Shown: positions 1 to 6,047, counted from the stretch's first letter. The stretch is DNA of 6,514 bases from an uncultured Flavobacteriales bacterium (GCA_913052515.1 CAJXFJ010000102.1:1-6514); one strand, 5' to 3'. Notes: generated by a model from the sequence alone, not told the origin. Translations and numbers: made by a program.

Positions 1-25
1 ATTTTCCTAAATTTTTATATTCCAT
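1..25 (-). CDS. Partial N-terminus, probable aldo/keto reductase (runs off left edge)
   Basis: On the minus strand an ATG at 25-23 opens a frame that runs off the left edge and reads MEYKNLGK. This matches the usual first residues of a large group of NADPH-dependent aldo/keto reductases (the K+-channel beta-subunit-like branch, which typically starts ME-Y-x-x-LGK-S/T-G-L-K-V). Only eight complete codons are visible, so no catalytic residue can be checked. The upstream region fits a real start: about 22 nt before the ATG is TAGTTTTA, one base off the Bacteroidota -7 consensus. The gene would be divergent from the GxxExxY gene and R1. The call rests on a short string and could be chance; the bases to the left would decide it. 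Confidence 0.42.
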
Positions 26-47
26 TTTGTGATGTTTGGTGTATATA

Positions 48-55
48 TAAAACTA
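48..55 (-). promoter_or_regulatory. Possible -7 promoter box for the leftmost minus-strand gene
   Basis: The minus strand reads TAGTTTTA, a 7/8 match to the Bacteroidota TAnnTTTG box, 22 nt upstream of the ATG at 25. No convincing -33 TTG element is seen at the usual spacing. In AT-rich DNA such a match can arise by chance, so this is only suggestive. Confidence 0.25.
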
Positions 56-145
56 TACAAAATGGCTTTTGTTTGTAAGAATGTAAGAAGATTTAACAAA
101 GTCAAGAGGTCTGCGCTAATTGTAAATAAATTCTATGTTCATTAA

Positions 146-255
146 GTTGTTTCACAGAGAAATACAGAGGAAATACAAAGAGCCACAAAGTACTTTTATA
201 GAGCAAGAACCTCCGTGCAACTCTGTGCCTTCTTCGTGTGCTTTGTGTAACAACC
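146..255. repeat. Palindromic repeat R1 (CACARAG-module element), upstream of the GxxExxY gene
   Basis: R1 is a ~110 bp imperfect inverted repeat. Its ends are GTTGTTTCACAGAG (146-159) and, on the other strand from 254 inward, GTTGTTACACAAAG, which agree at 12 of 14 positions. The left arm has four heptads of the form YACARAG starting at 153, 163, 174 and 184. The right arm has four reverse-complement heptads (CTCCGTG, CTCTGTG, CTTCGTG, CTTTGTG) starting at 211, 221, 232 and 241. Module spacing is 9-11 bp, close to one helical turn. It shares a 17-nt exact block (146-162) and a 23-nt exact block (175-197) with R2. It ends 23 nt before the start codon of the GxxExxY gene. No transposase or known IS end is seen. 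Confidence 0.9.
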
Positions 256-278
256 AACAATTTTCTTAAATTGAATGC

Positions 279-659
279 ATGGAAAATTATAGTGAAAACG
301 AATTAGCAACTATTGTAATAGGTTGTGCCATTGAAGTACATAAGAAATTAGGTCCAGGCCTACTGGAGTCAGCATATCAAAAATGTTTAGCTCATGAATT
401 GAAGCTGGCAGGTTTAAAGGTGAATGAAGAAAAACCAATGCCTATAGTTTATAAGGAAATAAAGTTAAATCATGGCTATAGAATTGATTTACTAGTGAAT
501 GATAAGTTAGTATTAGAAATAAAAACCGTTGAATCGTTAACTGATGTGCACACAGCTCAGGTATTGACTTATCTTCGATTGGGAGATTATAAACTCGGAT
601 TGTTGTTGAACTTTCATGTTTCTGTAATGAAGCATGGAATTAAAAGAATAATCAATTAG
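279..659 (+). CDS. GxxExxY family protein, PD-(D/E)XK nuclease-like
   Basis: This gives a 126-residue protein, the usual full length for the GxxExxY family. The name-giving motif is present as G27-L-L-E30-S-A-Y33. A PD-(D/E)XK-type core follows: D70 in YRIDLLV, then E80-I-K82 after a short hairpin, and a helix with H91-T-A-Q94-V-L-T-Y. All residues expected for a metal-dependent nuclease site are therefore present, but the family has no established function to my knowledge, so activity is inferred. It has no signal peptide or membrane segment, so it is likely cytoplasmic. The ATG at 279 is chosen because it gives the standard N-terminus; no Shine-Dalgarno site is visible. The gene lies tightly between direct repeats R1 (ends 23 nt before) and R2 (starts 9 nt after the stop) and converges on the ligase gene. 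No clear promoter lies outside R1, so expression may depend on the repeat. Confidence 0.9.
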   Translation: MENYSENELATIVIGCAIEVHKKLGPGLLESAYQKCLAHELKLAGLKVNEEKPMPIVYKEIKLNHGYRIDLLVNDKLVLEIKTVESLTDVHTAQVLTYLRLGDYKLGLLLNFHVSVMKHGIKRIIN

Positions 660-668
660 ATAGTGTAA

Positions 669-787
669 GGTTGTTTCACAGAGAAACACAGAGAAACACA
701 GAGGATACACAAAGAGCCACAAAGTACTTTTTAAAGACCAACCTCAGTGAAGCTTTTTGTCTTCTTCGCGTACTTTGTGTAATAACT
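669..787. repeat. Palindromic repeat R2 (CACARAG-module element), downstream of the GxxExxY gene
   Basis: R2 is the second copy, in the same orientation as R1. Its left arm has five heptads (CACAGAG three times, then CACAAAG twice) starting at 677, 687, 697, 708 and 718, one more than R1. The extra unit is a tandem duplication of CACAGAGAAA (677-686 and 687-696). The right-arm heptads start at 743 (CTCAGTG), 753 (CTTTTTG), 764 (CTTCGCG) and 773 (CTTTGTG), with the same 10/11/9 spacing as R1. It starts 9 nt after the GxxExxY stop codon and lies between two convergent genes, so a folded R2 could also act in transcript 3'-end formation. No U-tract supports a classic terminator. Confidence 0.9.
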
Positions 788-806
788 TTTGCTTTTAAGA
801 AGCACA

Positions 807-900
807 TCACAGAGGGATAATAAGAATCACAAAGTACTATTTAAAGAGTAAGAATCTTAGTGAAACTCTGAGTATACTTCGTGCTCTTTGTGTAATAACC
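807..900. repeat. Third, eroded palindromic repeat copy R3 (no gene of its own)
   Basis: R3 is a shorter and more diverged copy in the same orientation. The left arm keeps CACAGAG (808) and CACAAAG (828), with a decayed module TAATAAG (818) between them, and lacks the GTTGTT end. The right arm is complete: CTTAGTG (856), CTCTGAG (866), CTTCGTG (877) and CTTTGTG (886), again spaced 10/11/9, ending TGTAATAACC. The block CACAAAGTACT at 828-838 matches R1 and R2. It ends 17 nt from the stop codon of the minus-strand ligase. The 788-806 gap to R2 holds only a small TGCTT/AAGCA hairpin (790-804). Confidence 0.8.
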
Positions 901-917
901 TTTTTAATAAAAACTCG

Positions 918-2507
918 CTACATATAAAGCTCCAACAAATCCAGCAAATCTTTATGTGTATTGGCTTCTTTTGCTTTTTTGTCTGTTCGCCAACGGTGCA
1001 TACGTGGAAAACGCAAAGCTACTCCCGACTTATGCCGTGTTGATTTGGCAATGCCTTCAAAGGCAATTTCAAAAACAAGCTCTGGTATTACACTTCTCAC
1101 AGGCCCAAATCGCTCAAGCGTGTTCTTCTTTACAAAAGCATCTACTTTTTTGATCTCTTCATCCGTTAAGCCGGAGTAAGCTTTAGTAAACGGCACGAGT
1201 TCATTTCCTTTCCAAACCGCAAAGGTGTAATCGGAGTATAAATTTGCTCGTCTACCATGTCCTCTCATGGCATATAAAAGCACAGCATCAATCGTTAATG
1301 GGTCCATTTTCCATTTCCACCAATCACCTTTTTTTCGGCCAACTTGGTAAATGGAGTTCTTTTGCTTGAGCATAAAACCCTCGGCCAAGTATTTTCTTGA
1401 TTCTTCTCTTTCTTTAGCCACCTCCTCCCAATTGTTAAAATGCAAGCTAGGAGACAGTAAAAGTTTTGCCGAGTTTACTTTTTGGAACAATGATTCTAAA
1501 ATTTGTCTTCGTATGCTTAGTGGCTCATGCCGTATGTCTTTTCCTTCATGTTCTAACAGATCATAAGCCATAAGCACAACAGGAGCTTTTTTAAGAATGG
1601 ATTGACTTACTGTTTTACGACCAATTCGACTTTGAAGCACTGAGAAGTTTAATGGTTTTCCATCTTCATAGGCTAGTATTTCTCCATCTATGACTGTACC
1701 TGAGGGTAGTTCATCTTTCAATTCATTTAATTCAGGAAATCGTTCGGTTACCAATTCTTCACCTCTAGACCAAATAAATAGTTCTTCTTCACGCACAATC
1801 AGCTGACCTCGAATACCATCCCATTTTCGTTCAATCAGCCAATCTTTTGGAGTCCCTAATTCGATTGGTTCTTTTTCTAAGGGGTAAGCGAGATAAAAAG
1901 GATAGGGTTGCGATAAGTTTTCTCCTCCATTAGCTTGAATAACCAACTTTTGAAAAGAAGTTTCTTGGGGCTTCCAGTTGCCCATTAAACGATGCGCCAA
2001 GCTATTTTCATCAATGTTGGTGTATTGCGAAAGCGCCTTAGTCATGAGTTTTTGAGAAACGCCCATTCGCCAACCACCGGTGATTAATTTGTTAAAGATG
2101 AAACGTTCCGTTTGGTGCAATTGGTTCCAGGCCCAAAGCACTTTTTCTTTCTTCTCAGCCTCTTCAAGCTCTTGTAAAGAAATAAGGAATTCAATCCAAT
2201 CGCTTAATGATTTATCGGACTTGCTTTCTTGATTGGGATGAATCAGAGCCATGGTTTCAGCCAAATCACCTACAATGTGATAGGAGTCTTCAAACAACCA
2301 TATGGGAGTATTAGCTACTTCTGCGGCCCAAGCCCTGAGCAAATTGGTTTTAACACTTCGTTTAGGGCGCCGATGACTCAATATGGCAATTGTCCATAAT
2401 TTGTCCATGTCGGTTGCCTGCTCAAAATAGCACACCAAAGCATTTACCTTAACCGTAGTTTTGGCGGTTTGATCTAATTGCTGAAACAAATGGACAAAAT
2501 CTTTCAT
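918..2507 (-). CDS. ATP-dependent DNA ligase (exonuclease/helicase-associated type)
   Basis: This 529-residue protein seals DNA nicks using ATP, through a lysine-AMP intermediate. The length and layout fit the bacterial ligase of the ligase/exonuclease/Lhr-helicase/phosphoesterase cassette (PP_1105-like). It has an N-terminal DNA-binding domain of about 210 residues, then the nucleotidyltransferase core and a C-terminal OB fold. Motif I is K228-W-D-G231 with R233 following. Motif III is in VIDGEI (D274-E276), motif IV is E376-G-F-M-L-K381, motif V includes K398-W-K400, and the C-terminal motif VI region is R499-F-P-R-x-x-R-W-R507. No key residue is missing. The start at 2507 is favoured because the nearby ATG at 2513 hits TGA after two codons. 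The gene begins 47 nt after the T9SS gene with no visible promoter or terminator between, so it may be co-transcribed with that gene or start inside it. Confidence 0.95.
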   Translation of the reverse strand: MKDFVHLFQQLDQTAKTTVKVNALVCYFEQATDMDKLWTIAILSHRRPKRSVKTNLLRAWAAEVANTPIWLFEDSYHIVGDLAETMALIHPNQESKSDKSLSDWIEFLISLQELEEAEKKEKVLWAWNQLHQTERFIFNKLITGGWRMGVSQKLMTKALSQYTNIDENSLAHRLMGNWKPQETSFQKLVIQANGGENLSQPYPFYLAYPLEKEPIELGTPKDWLIERKWDGIRGQLIVREEELFIWSRGEELVTERFPELNELKDELPSGTVIDGEILAYEDGKPLNFSVLQSRIGRKTVSQSILKKAPVVLMAYDLLEHEGKDIRHEPLSIRRQILESLFQKVNSAKLLLSPSLHFNNWEEVAKEREESRKYLAEGFMLKQKNSIYQVGRKKGDWWKWKMDPLTIDAVLLYAMRGHGRRANLYSDYTFAVWKGNELVPFTKAYSGLTDEEIKKVDAFVKKNTLERFGPVRSVIPELVFEIAFEGIAKSTRHKSGVALRFPRMHRWRTDKKAKEANTHKDLLDLLELYM

Positions 2508-2554
2508 GCCATGAAGTTAACAAGGAAGCACGAAAAATGATTTTGAAAAAGGTT

Positions 2555-4087
2555 CTACTGCTTTATCAGCTTATGATTTATTAGCTCACCAGATTGCATT
2601 TCGATTTGAATAAAATACAAAGCTGAAGGCAAATTAGTTAAACGCAATTCACTTTGGGGACTTTTTTCTTCAAGAACCAAACGGCCATTCTGATCAAATA
2701 ACTTGAGAAGTTTGATTTGTGTAGCATTAGTAAAATTTAGATTATCTTTTACAGGGTTTGGGTAAATCGTAAAGTCATTTTGATGAGAACCTAAATCCTT
2801 TAATGACGTACTAAAGTTTAAGGGACTACCAATGGTGTCGCCTTGAATTGTGGCAAAGGCAACCATTCTAGATTGACTAGCTGTTCCAACTCCACCAATT
2901 CCATACGATTCATAATCAAAAGGAAAGCTCGGAAACCCTACACCTATTCTTCTTATCTTATAGTTTCCAGATAGACCGCCACTTGAAGTATTTACAGAAT
3001 CACAAGTTGCCGAAAATTGGTGATTCTGTCCTTGTTTACTAACAAATGAAAGCATATAATTTGTCTCACTTTCGTCAATAGCGAAATACTCGCTATATAA
3101 ACTTCCAGATTGAAAACAAAACAAAAATTGATTTGAATTAAGATAAACCTGTGATGCCAAGTTATCAATAATGGTGTCAGACAAAGCAATACTATAGCTT
3201 CTAACTTCACTAACTGGATTTAAAGAAACATAAAAAGGAATAGATGTATATTGATATGTTCCTACTAATGAATCATTTCTTACTTGTTTACTGAGAATTT
3301 TCACTTTAACATTCTCATATCCTGATGATGACCCAGGACCTGTTAGATTATAAGAATTTATATAATGAATTTCATCTCCAGAGTCAAATAAGTAGTGCTC
3401 TCTATTCGTAAAAACGGTATTTGTATCTTGAAAACTATATAGGGTGTAATAATTGACTTTTTCTAGAGAAGAAAAGTCAATTGTTCTTAGTAATCCATTA
3501 TTTTTTGACAACTCTATTTTTGCTCCATTAAATACAGTAGAATATGGACTAGCAGGGTAAATAGCACTTGTTGATATACTTAACCTTTTTACAGAATCCA
3601 TTCCATAGTTTGGAATTGACATTTGGTAGGTAGAGTCAACTATTGCATGGAAAACTGTACTATCTGTTCGCCCTAGCTCAAAACTTATATTTGGCAGATT
3701 AGTTGGGAAATACAATTTGTAATAGTTAAAACCACTAACACTGTTTGAAGCAGTTATTTCTGTGGTATCAATTTTAAATTCTATTTTGTTACCGAGAATC
3801 CTACTAAGAACTGGATAAACTCTTGATGCATTTGAAGGATCAGAATTCTCTAGTTGAGAGTAACCTCTGTTTAAGGAAAGCGTTTTAACGTTATTTTGAG
3901 TGATCGATGTATTAACCATTAATGTTATCATAGGGTTCAATCGATCAGCGGTGAAGCTATTACCAACAGAATCTTCAGCTAAATAATGCCGAATTGTATC
4001 ATTTGGATTAAATGGCCTCCAATTTTGAGCGGCTAAAGATGAAATTAAAGCATAAAAGGAGATACTAAAAAGTAGAAATTTTTTCAT
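2555..4087 (-). CDS. Secreted/surface protein with type IX secretion C-terminal sorting domain
   Basis: The product is 510 residues. Residues 1-20 form a Sec signal peptide (KK, then a hydrophobic FLLFSISFYALI core, with likely cleavage near SLAA/QN). The last ~72 residues (439-510) are a type A T9SS sorting domain: FTIYPNPVKD at 439-448, a central LFDQNGRLV strand pair, then LTNLPSALYFIQI and a basic KLIKQ end. It should be exported by Sec, moved over the outer membrane by the Por machinery, and anchored or released. The Asn/Ser/Thr-rich middle (about 21-438) has no domain I can name. The stretch YLFDSGDEIHY (232-242) resembles a pattern I remember from other unnamed T9SS proteins. Sampled lines of the gene's middle are about 25-27% G+C against about 42% in the ligase, suggesting separate history. 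A terminator and a possible promoter lie just upstream. Confidence 0.88.
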   Translation of the reverse strand: MKKFLLFSISFYALISSLAAQNWRPFNPNDTIRHYLAEDSVGNSFTADRLNPMITLMVNTSITQNNVKTLSLNRGYSQLENSDPSNASRVYPVLSRILGNKIEFKIDTTEITASNSVSGFNYYKLYFPTNLPNISFELGRTDSTVFHAIVDSTYQMSIPNYGMDSVKRLSISTSAIYPASPYSTVFNGAKIELSKNNGLLRTIDFSSLEKVNYYTLYSFQDTNTVFTNREHYLFDSGDEIHYINSYNLTGPGSSSGYENVKVKILSKQVRNDSLVGTYQYTSIPFYVSLNPVSEVRSYSIALSDTIIDNLASQVYLNSNQFLFCFQSGSLYSEYFAIDESETNYMLSFVSKQGQNHQFSATCDSVNTSSGGLSGNYKIRRIGVGFPSFPFDYESYGIGGVGTASQSRMVAFATIQGDTIGSPLNFSTSLKDLGSHQNDFTIYPNPVKDNLNFTNATQIKLLKLFDQNGRLVLEEKSPQSELRLTNLPSALYFIQIEMQSGELINHKLIKQ

Positions 4088-4109
4088 AGTCGGAAATTTT
4101 AAGTTTTAA

Positions 4110-4117
4110 TAAAGGTA
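4110..4117 (-). promoter_or_regulatory. Candidate -7 box for the T9SS protein gene
   Basis: The minus strand reads TACCTTTA, 7/8 to the Bacteroidota TAnnTTTG box, 22 nt before the ATG at 4087 and directly after the terminator T-run. The flanking TTACCTTT is the same as at the Rid-family gene's box. A -33 TTG is not evident at the normal distance, where the terminator stem sits instead. Confidence 0.38.
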
Positions 4118-4148
4118 AGAAAAAATGGATTTGAGTTTATCTCAATCC
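4118..4148 (-). terminator. Rho-independent terminator after the exonuclease gene
   Basis: On the minus strand GGATTGAG (4148-4141), loop ATAAA, then CTCAAATCC (4135-4127) form an 8-bp stem with one bulged base. It is followed by ATTTTTTCTT. The 5' arm overlaps the last codons and TGA stop of the exonuclease. It is oriented to end the DUF4197-exonuclease transcript, so the T9SS and ligase genes downstream would need their own promoter or read-through. Confidence 0.7.
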
Positions 4149-5134
4149 ACCACCTCACCTTCAAACTCAGTGCTTTCTATGGCTACTTCATAGCCTTTCT
4201 CTTGCAAATACTGACTAAATATAGACGTGTAACCATGCGTTACAATTACTTTTTGGCAGCGTGTTGCTGCTATGGCTTGGTTTAAACCTGGCCAATCTGT
4301 ATGGTCAGAAAGAACAAATCCTCGATCTACTGAGCGTCTTCTTCGCATCCCTCTGATGTTCATCCAGCCCGAAGCCATACCTGTTTCAAAAGCCCGAAAC
4401 TTTTTTAGCCATGCACTACCCAAGACAGATGGAGGTGCAAGAATTAAACTTCCAGCGTATGACTTTTTCTTTTCTTCCGAATCAAGGTAAGTGGTTTCAT
4501 TTAAATGCACACCCATCTCTCGGATAAGCTGATTGGTGTTTTCTATAGCACCGTGCGTGTATATATTTCCAATTGTAGTGTCAACTCCTTGCAGCAAACG
4601 CTGGGCTTTTCCTAAAGAATAAGCACATAAAATAGCCGCTTTATTATTCATTTTGCAGCTTTGCCACCATTGGTTTATTTCTTCAAAAATCTCCCTCTGA
4701 TTTTTCCATGAAAAAACTGGCAAACCAAAAGTGCACTCTGTTATAAACGTATTGCATTTTATAGGTTCAAAGGGAGTGGAAAAGCCATCATCTTCCAGTT
4801 TATAATCGCCTGATGCTACCCAAACTTCTCCTTTGTATTCCACCCTAATTTGAGCACTTCCAAATATATGTCCTGCCGGATGAAAAGAGAATTTTACTCC
4901 ATTAATGTTTCGTACTTCCCCATACGCAACTCCCTCAATAGAAATTTGATGACCCAAACGATGTTTGATAATTGGAACAGAAGCTGAAGTGCTAAGGTAA
5001 TGCTTGCTTCCTGCTCTTGCATGATCGGCATGAGCGTGCGTAATCATGGCATAGTCTACTGGTTTCCAAGGGTCAATGTAAATCTTGGCTCTTTCGCAGT
5101 AAATTCCTTTATCAGTGAAGCTTAGCAAAGGCAT
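4142..5134 (-). CDS. Ligase-associated DNA exonuclease, metallo-beta-lactamase/beta-CASP fold
   Basis: This 330-residue protein is close to the usual length of the ligase-associated exonuclease family, relatives of the SNM1/Artemis and CPSF73 nucleases. The metal-binding signature is T32-H-A-H-A-D-H38 (H33, H35, D37, H38). It is followed by PAGH89-IFGSAQ, SGD110-Y, and TE133-C-T-F-G in place of the usual motif leading into the beta-CASP part. Later come LSD277-H278 and VTH300-G. All expected ligands for a two-metal site are present. It is predicted to degrade or trim DNA ends in the cytoplasm before ligation. The ATG at 5134 gives the normal family N-terminus (PLLSFTDKG), with no strong Shine-Dalgarno site. 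It follows the DUF4197 gene by 30 nt, probably in one transcript, and is terminated at 4118-4148. The partner ligase is on the same strand but separated by the T9SS gene. Confidence 0.92.
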   Translation of the reverse strand: MPLLSFTDKGIYCERAKIYIDPWKPVDYAMITHAHADHARAGSKHYLSTSASVPIIKHRLGHQISIEGVAYGEVRNINGVKFSFHPAGHIFGSAQIRVEYKGEVWVASGDYKLEDDGFSTPFEPIKCNTFITECTFGLPVFSWKNQREIFEEINQWWQSCKMNNKAAILCAYSLGKAQRLLQGVDTTIGNIYTHGAIENTNQLIREMGVHLNETTYLDSEEKKKSYAGSLILAPPSVLGSAWLKKFRAFETGMASGWMNIRGMRRRRSVDRGFVLSDHTDWPGLNQAIAATRCQKVIVTHGYTSIFSQYLQEKGYEVAIESTEFEGEVVD

Positions 5135-5164
5135 TTTAATTCAACAGCGAGCTGGCTAAATGGT

Positions 5165-5896
5165 TTACTGCTGCTCAGTATCCGCATATCCAAAAACCTT
5201 CTTCAATATATCTGTAGTTCTTTCTAAAGGGTTTTCGCGAATGGCAGCCTCTTCTTGTGCAATTTGAAGAAATAATCCATCAATAGCCTTGTCGGTTACA
5301 TAGGCTGGCAAGTCTTCGTTTACCTTGTTAACGAGGGGTATTTTATTATAAGTTCCAATGACGTCACTCCAATATTTAGTCGCATTTACCTTATCTAAAG
5401 AAGCACTAATTTTAGGTTTAAAGGCCGCTTCTAAACCCAATCGGGTTTTACTTTTTAGGTAAGAAGTAGCTGCCGTATCTGTACCAAACAAAATTTCTTT
5501 TGCATCAGCTATGGTCATTTCTTTAATGGCGTTTACAAAAAGTGGTTTTGCTTCAATTACAGCATCTTCTGCGGCTGCATTTAAAGAGTTTACCACTTGT
5601 TCCACTTGTGATTCTAAGCCAATAGTTACCAAGGTGTTTTTTACTTTAACCAAGTCTTCTGGAAATGGAATTTTGACTTTTGGATCATTTAAAAATCCAC
5701 CACTTTGGTGCAATTGGCTTACCCCCATTTCCGTACCCTTTACCAAGGCCGCTTTTAAGCCATTGGCCATTTCAGTTTGCGTTGGAATGGTGTTGCTTGT
5801 GCCGTAATTGTCAATTTCTCGAAGAACCTCATCAAGGTTTCCGCATGAAAGTAATAGACTTAAAATAGCTGTTGTAAGGATTGTACCAAGGTTCAT
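5165..5896 (-). CDS. DUF4197 family putative lipoprotein
   Basis: This is a 243-residue protein. A short hydrophobic leader ends in a lipobox, L15-L-S-C18-GN, so it is likely an exported lipoprotein. The n-region (MNLGTILTT) has no Lys or Arg, which is unusual. The start cannot be earlier, because an in-frame TAA lies five codons upstream. The mature part reads like DUF4197: a helical protein with GLKAALVKG near residue 46, NDPKVKIPFPE near 70, and a C-terminal ERTTDILKKVFG. Function is unknown to me; the family is widespread in Bacteroidota and Proteobacteria as periplasmic proteins. The exonuclease gene follows 30 nt later on the same strand. Co-transcription of an envelope protein with a cytoplasmic nuclease may be only positional. 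A TAACTTTG box lies 33 nt before the ATG. Confidence 0.85.
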   Translation of the reverse strand: MNLGTILTTAILSLLLSCGNLDEVLREIDNYGTSNTIPTQTEMANGLKAALVKGTEMGVSQLHQSGGFLNDPKVKIPFPEDLVKVKNTLVTIGLESQVEQVVNSLNAAAEDAVIEAKPLFVNAIKEMTIADAKEILFGTDTAATSYLKSKTRLGLEAAFKPKISASLDKVNATKYWSDVIGTYNKIPLVNKVNEDLPAYVTDKAIDGLFLQIAQEEAAIRENPLERTTDILKKVFGYADTEQQ

Positions 5897-5929
5897 TTTG
5901 TATTTCTATTTAATGGAGAAAATTCATGT

Positions 5930-5937
5930 CAAAGTTA
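5930..5937 (-). promoter_or_regulatory. Candidate -7 box for the DUF4197-exonuclease operon
   Basis: The minus strand reads TAACTTTG, a full match to TAnnTTTG, 33 nt upstream of the DUF4197 ATG within the 165-bp divergent region. No clear TTG lies 19-21 nt further upstream. The overlapping TTGACA (5933-5928) is a second possible element, but no good -10 box follows it. Confidence 0.4.
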
Positions 5938-6039
5938 GTCCTTCCTGCGTTATTTTGGACATTAACTATTTCGTAGGGAGTTGATAAATTAAGGCTGAAA
6001 GTCTACTTTGAGCTTTCGTTCTTTATCCTTCTTCTTTTT

Positions 6040-6047
6040 TACCTTTG
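6040..6047 (+). promoter_or_regulatory. Candidate -7 box for the Rid-family gene
   Basis: TACCTTTG is a full match to the Bacteroidota TAnnTTTG box and ends 14 nt before the ATG at 6062. A start site about 7 nt downstream would leave a very short leader. It also argues against a TTG start at 6008, which would lie upstream of this box. The -33 element is weak (TTTC at 6014-6017 is the best candidate). Confidence 0.5.

Noticed and set aside
62..145. Small plus-strand frame of 27 codons starting ATG GCT TTT
   Set aside because: No family resemblance, no promoter box or ribosome site, and it ends exactly at R1; its length is expected by chance.
537..722. Minus-strand frame overlapping the GxxExxY gene and R2
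   Set aside because: It lies antisense to a clear gene and its 5' part is made of repeat DNA; the product has no recognisable features.
146..787. R1-gene-R2 as a classical insertion sequence
   Set aside because: There is no DDE, Y1 or serine recombinase, the flanking repeats are direct and individually palindromic, and no clean target-site duplication is visible.
790..804. Small TGCTT-TTAAG-AAGCA hairpin between R2 and R3 as a terminator
   Set aside because: A 5-bp AT-rich stem with no T-run after it on either strand is too weak to call.
146..900. CRISPR-like array of short repeats
   Set aside because: The repeated units are 7-nt modules 9-11 bp apart within palindromes, with no 25-40 nt repeat/spacer pattern and no cas genes.
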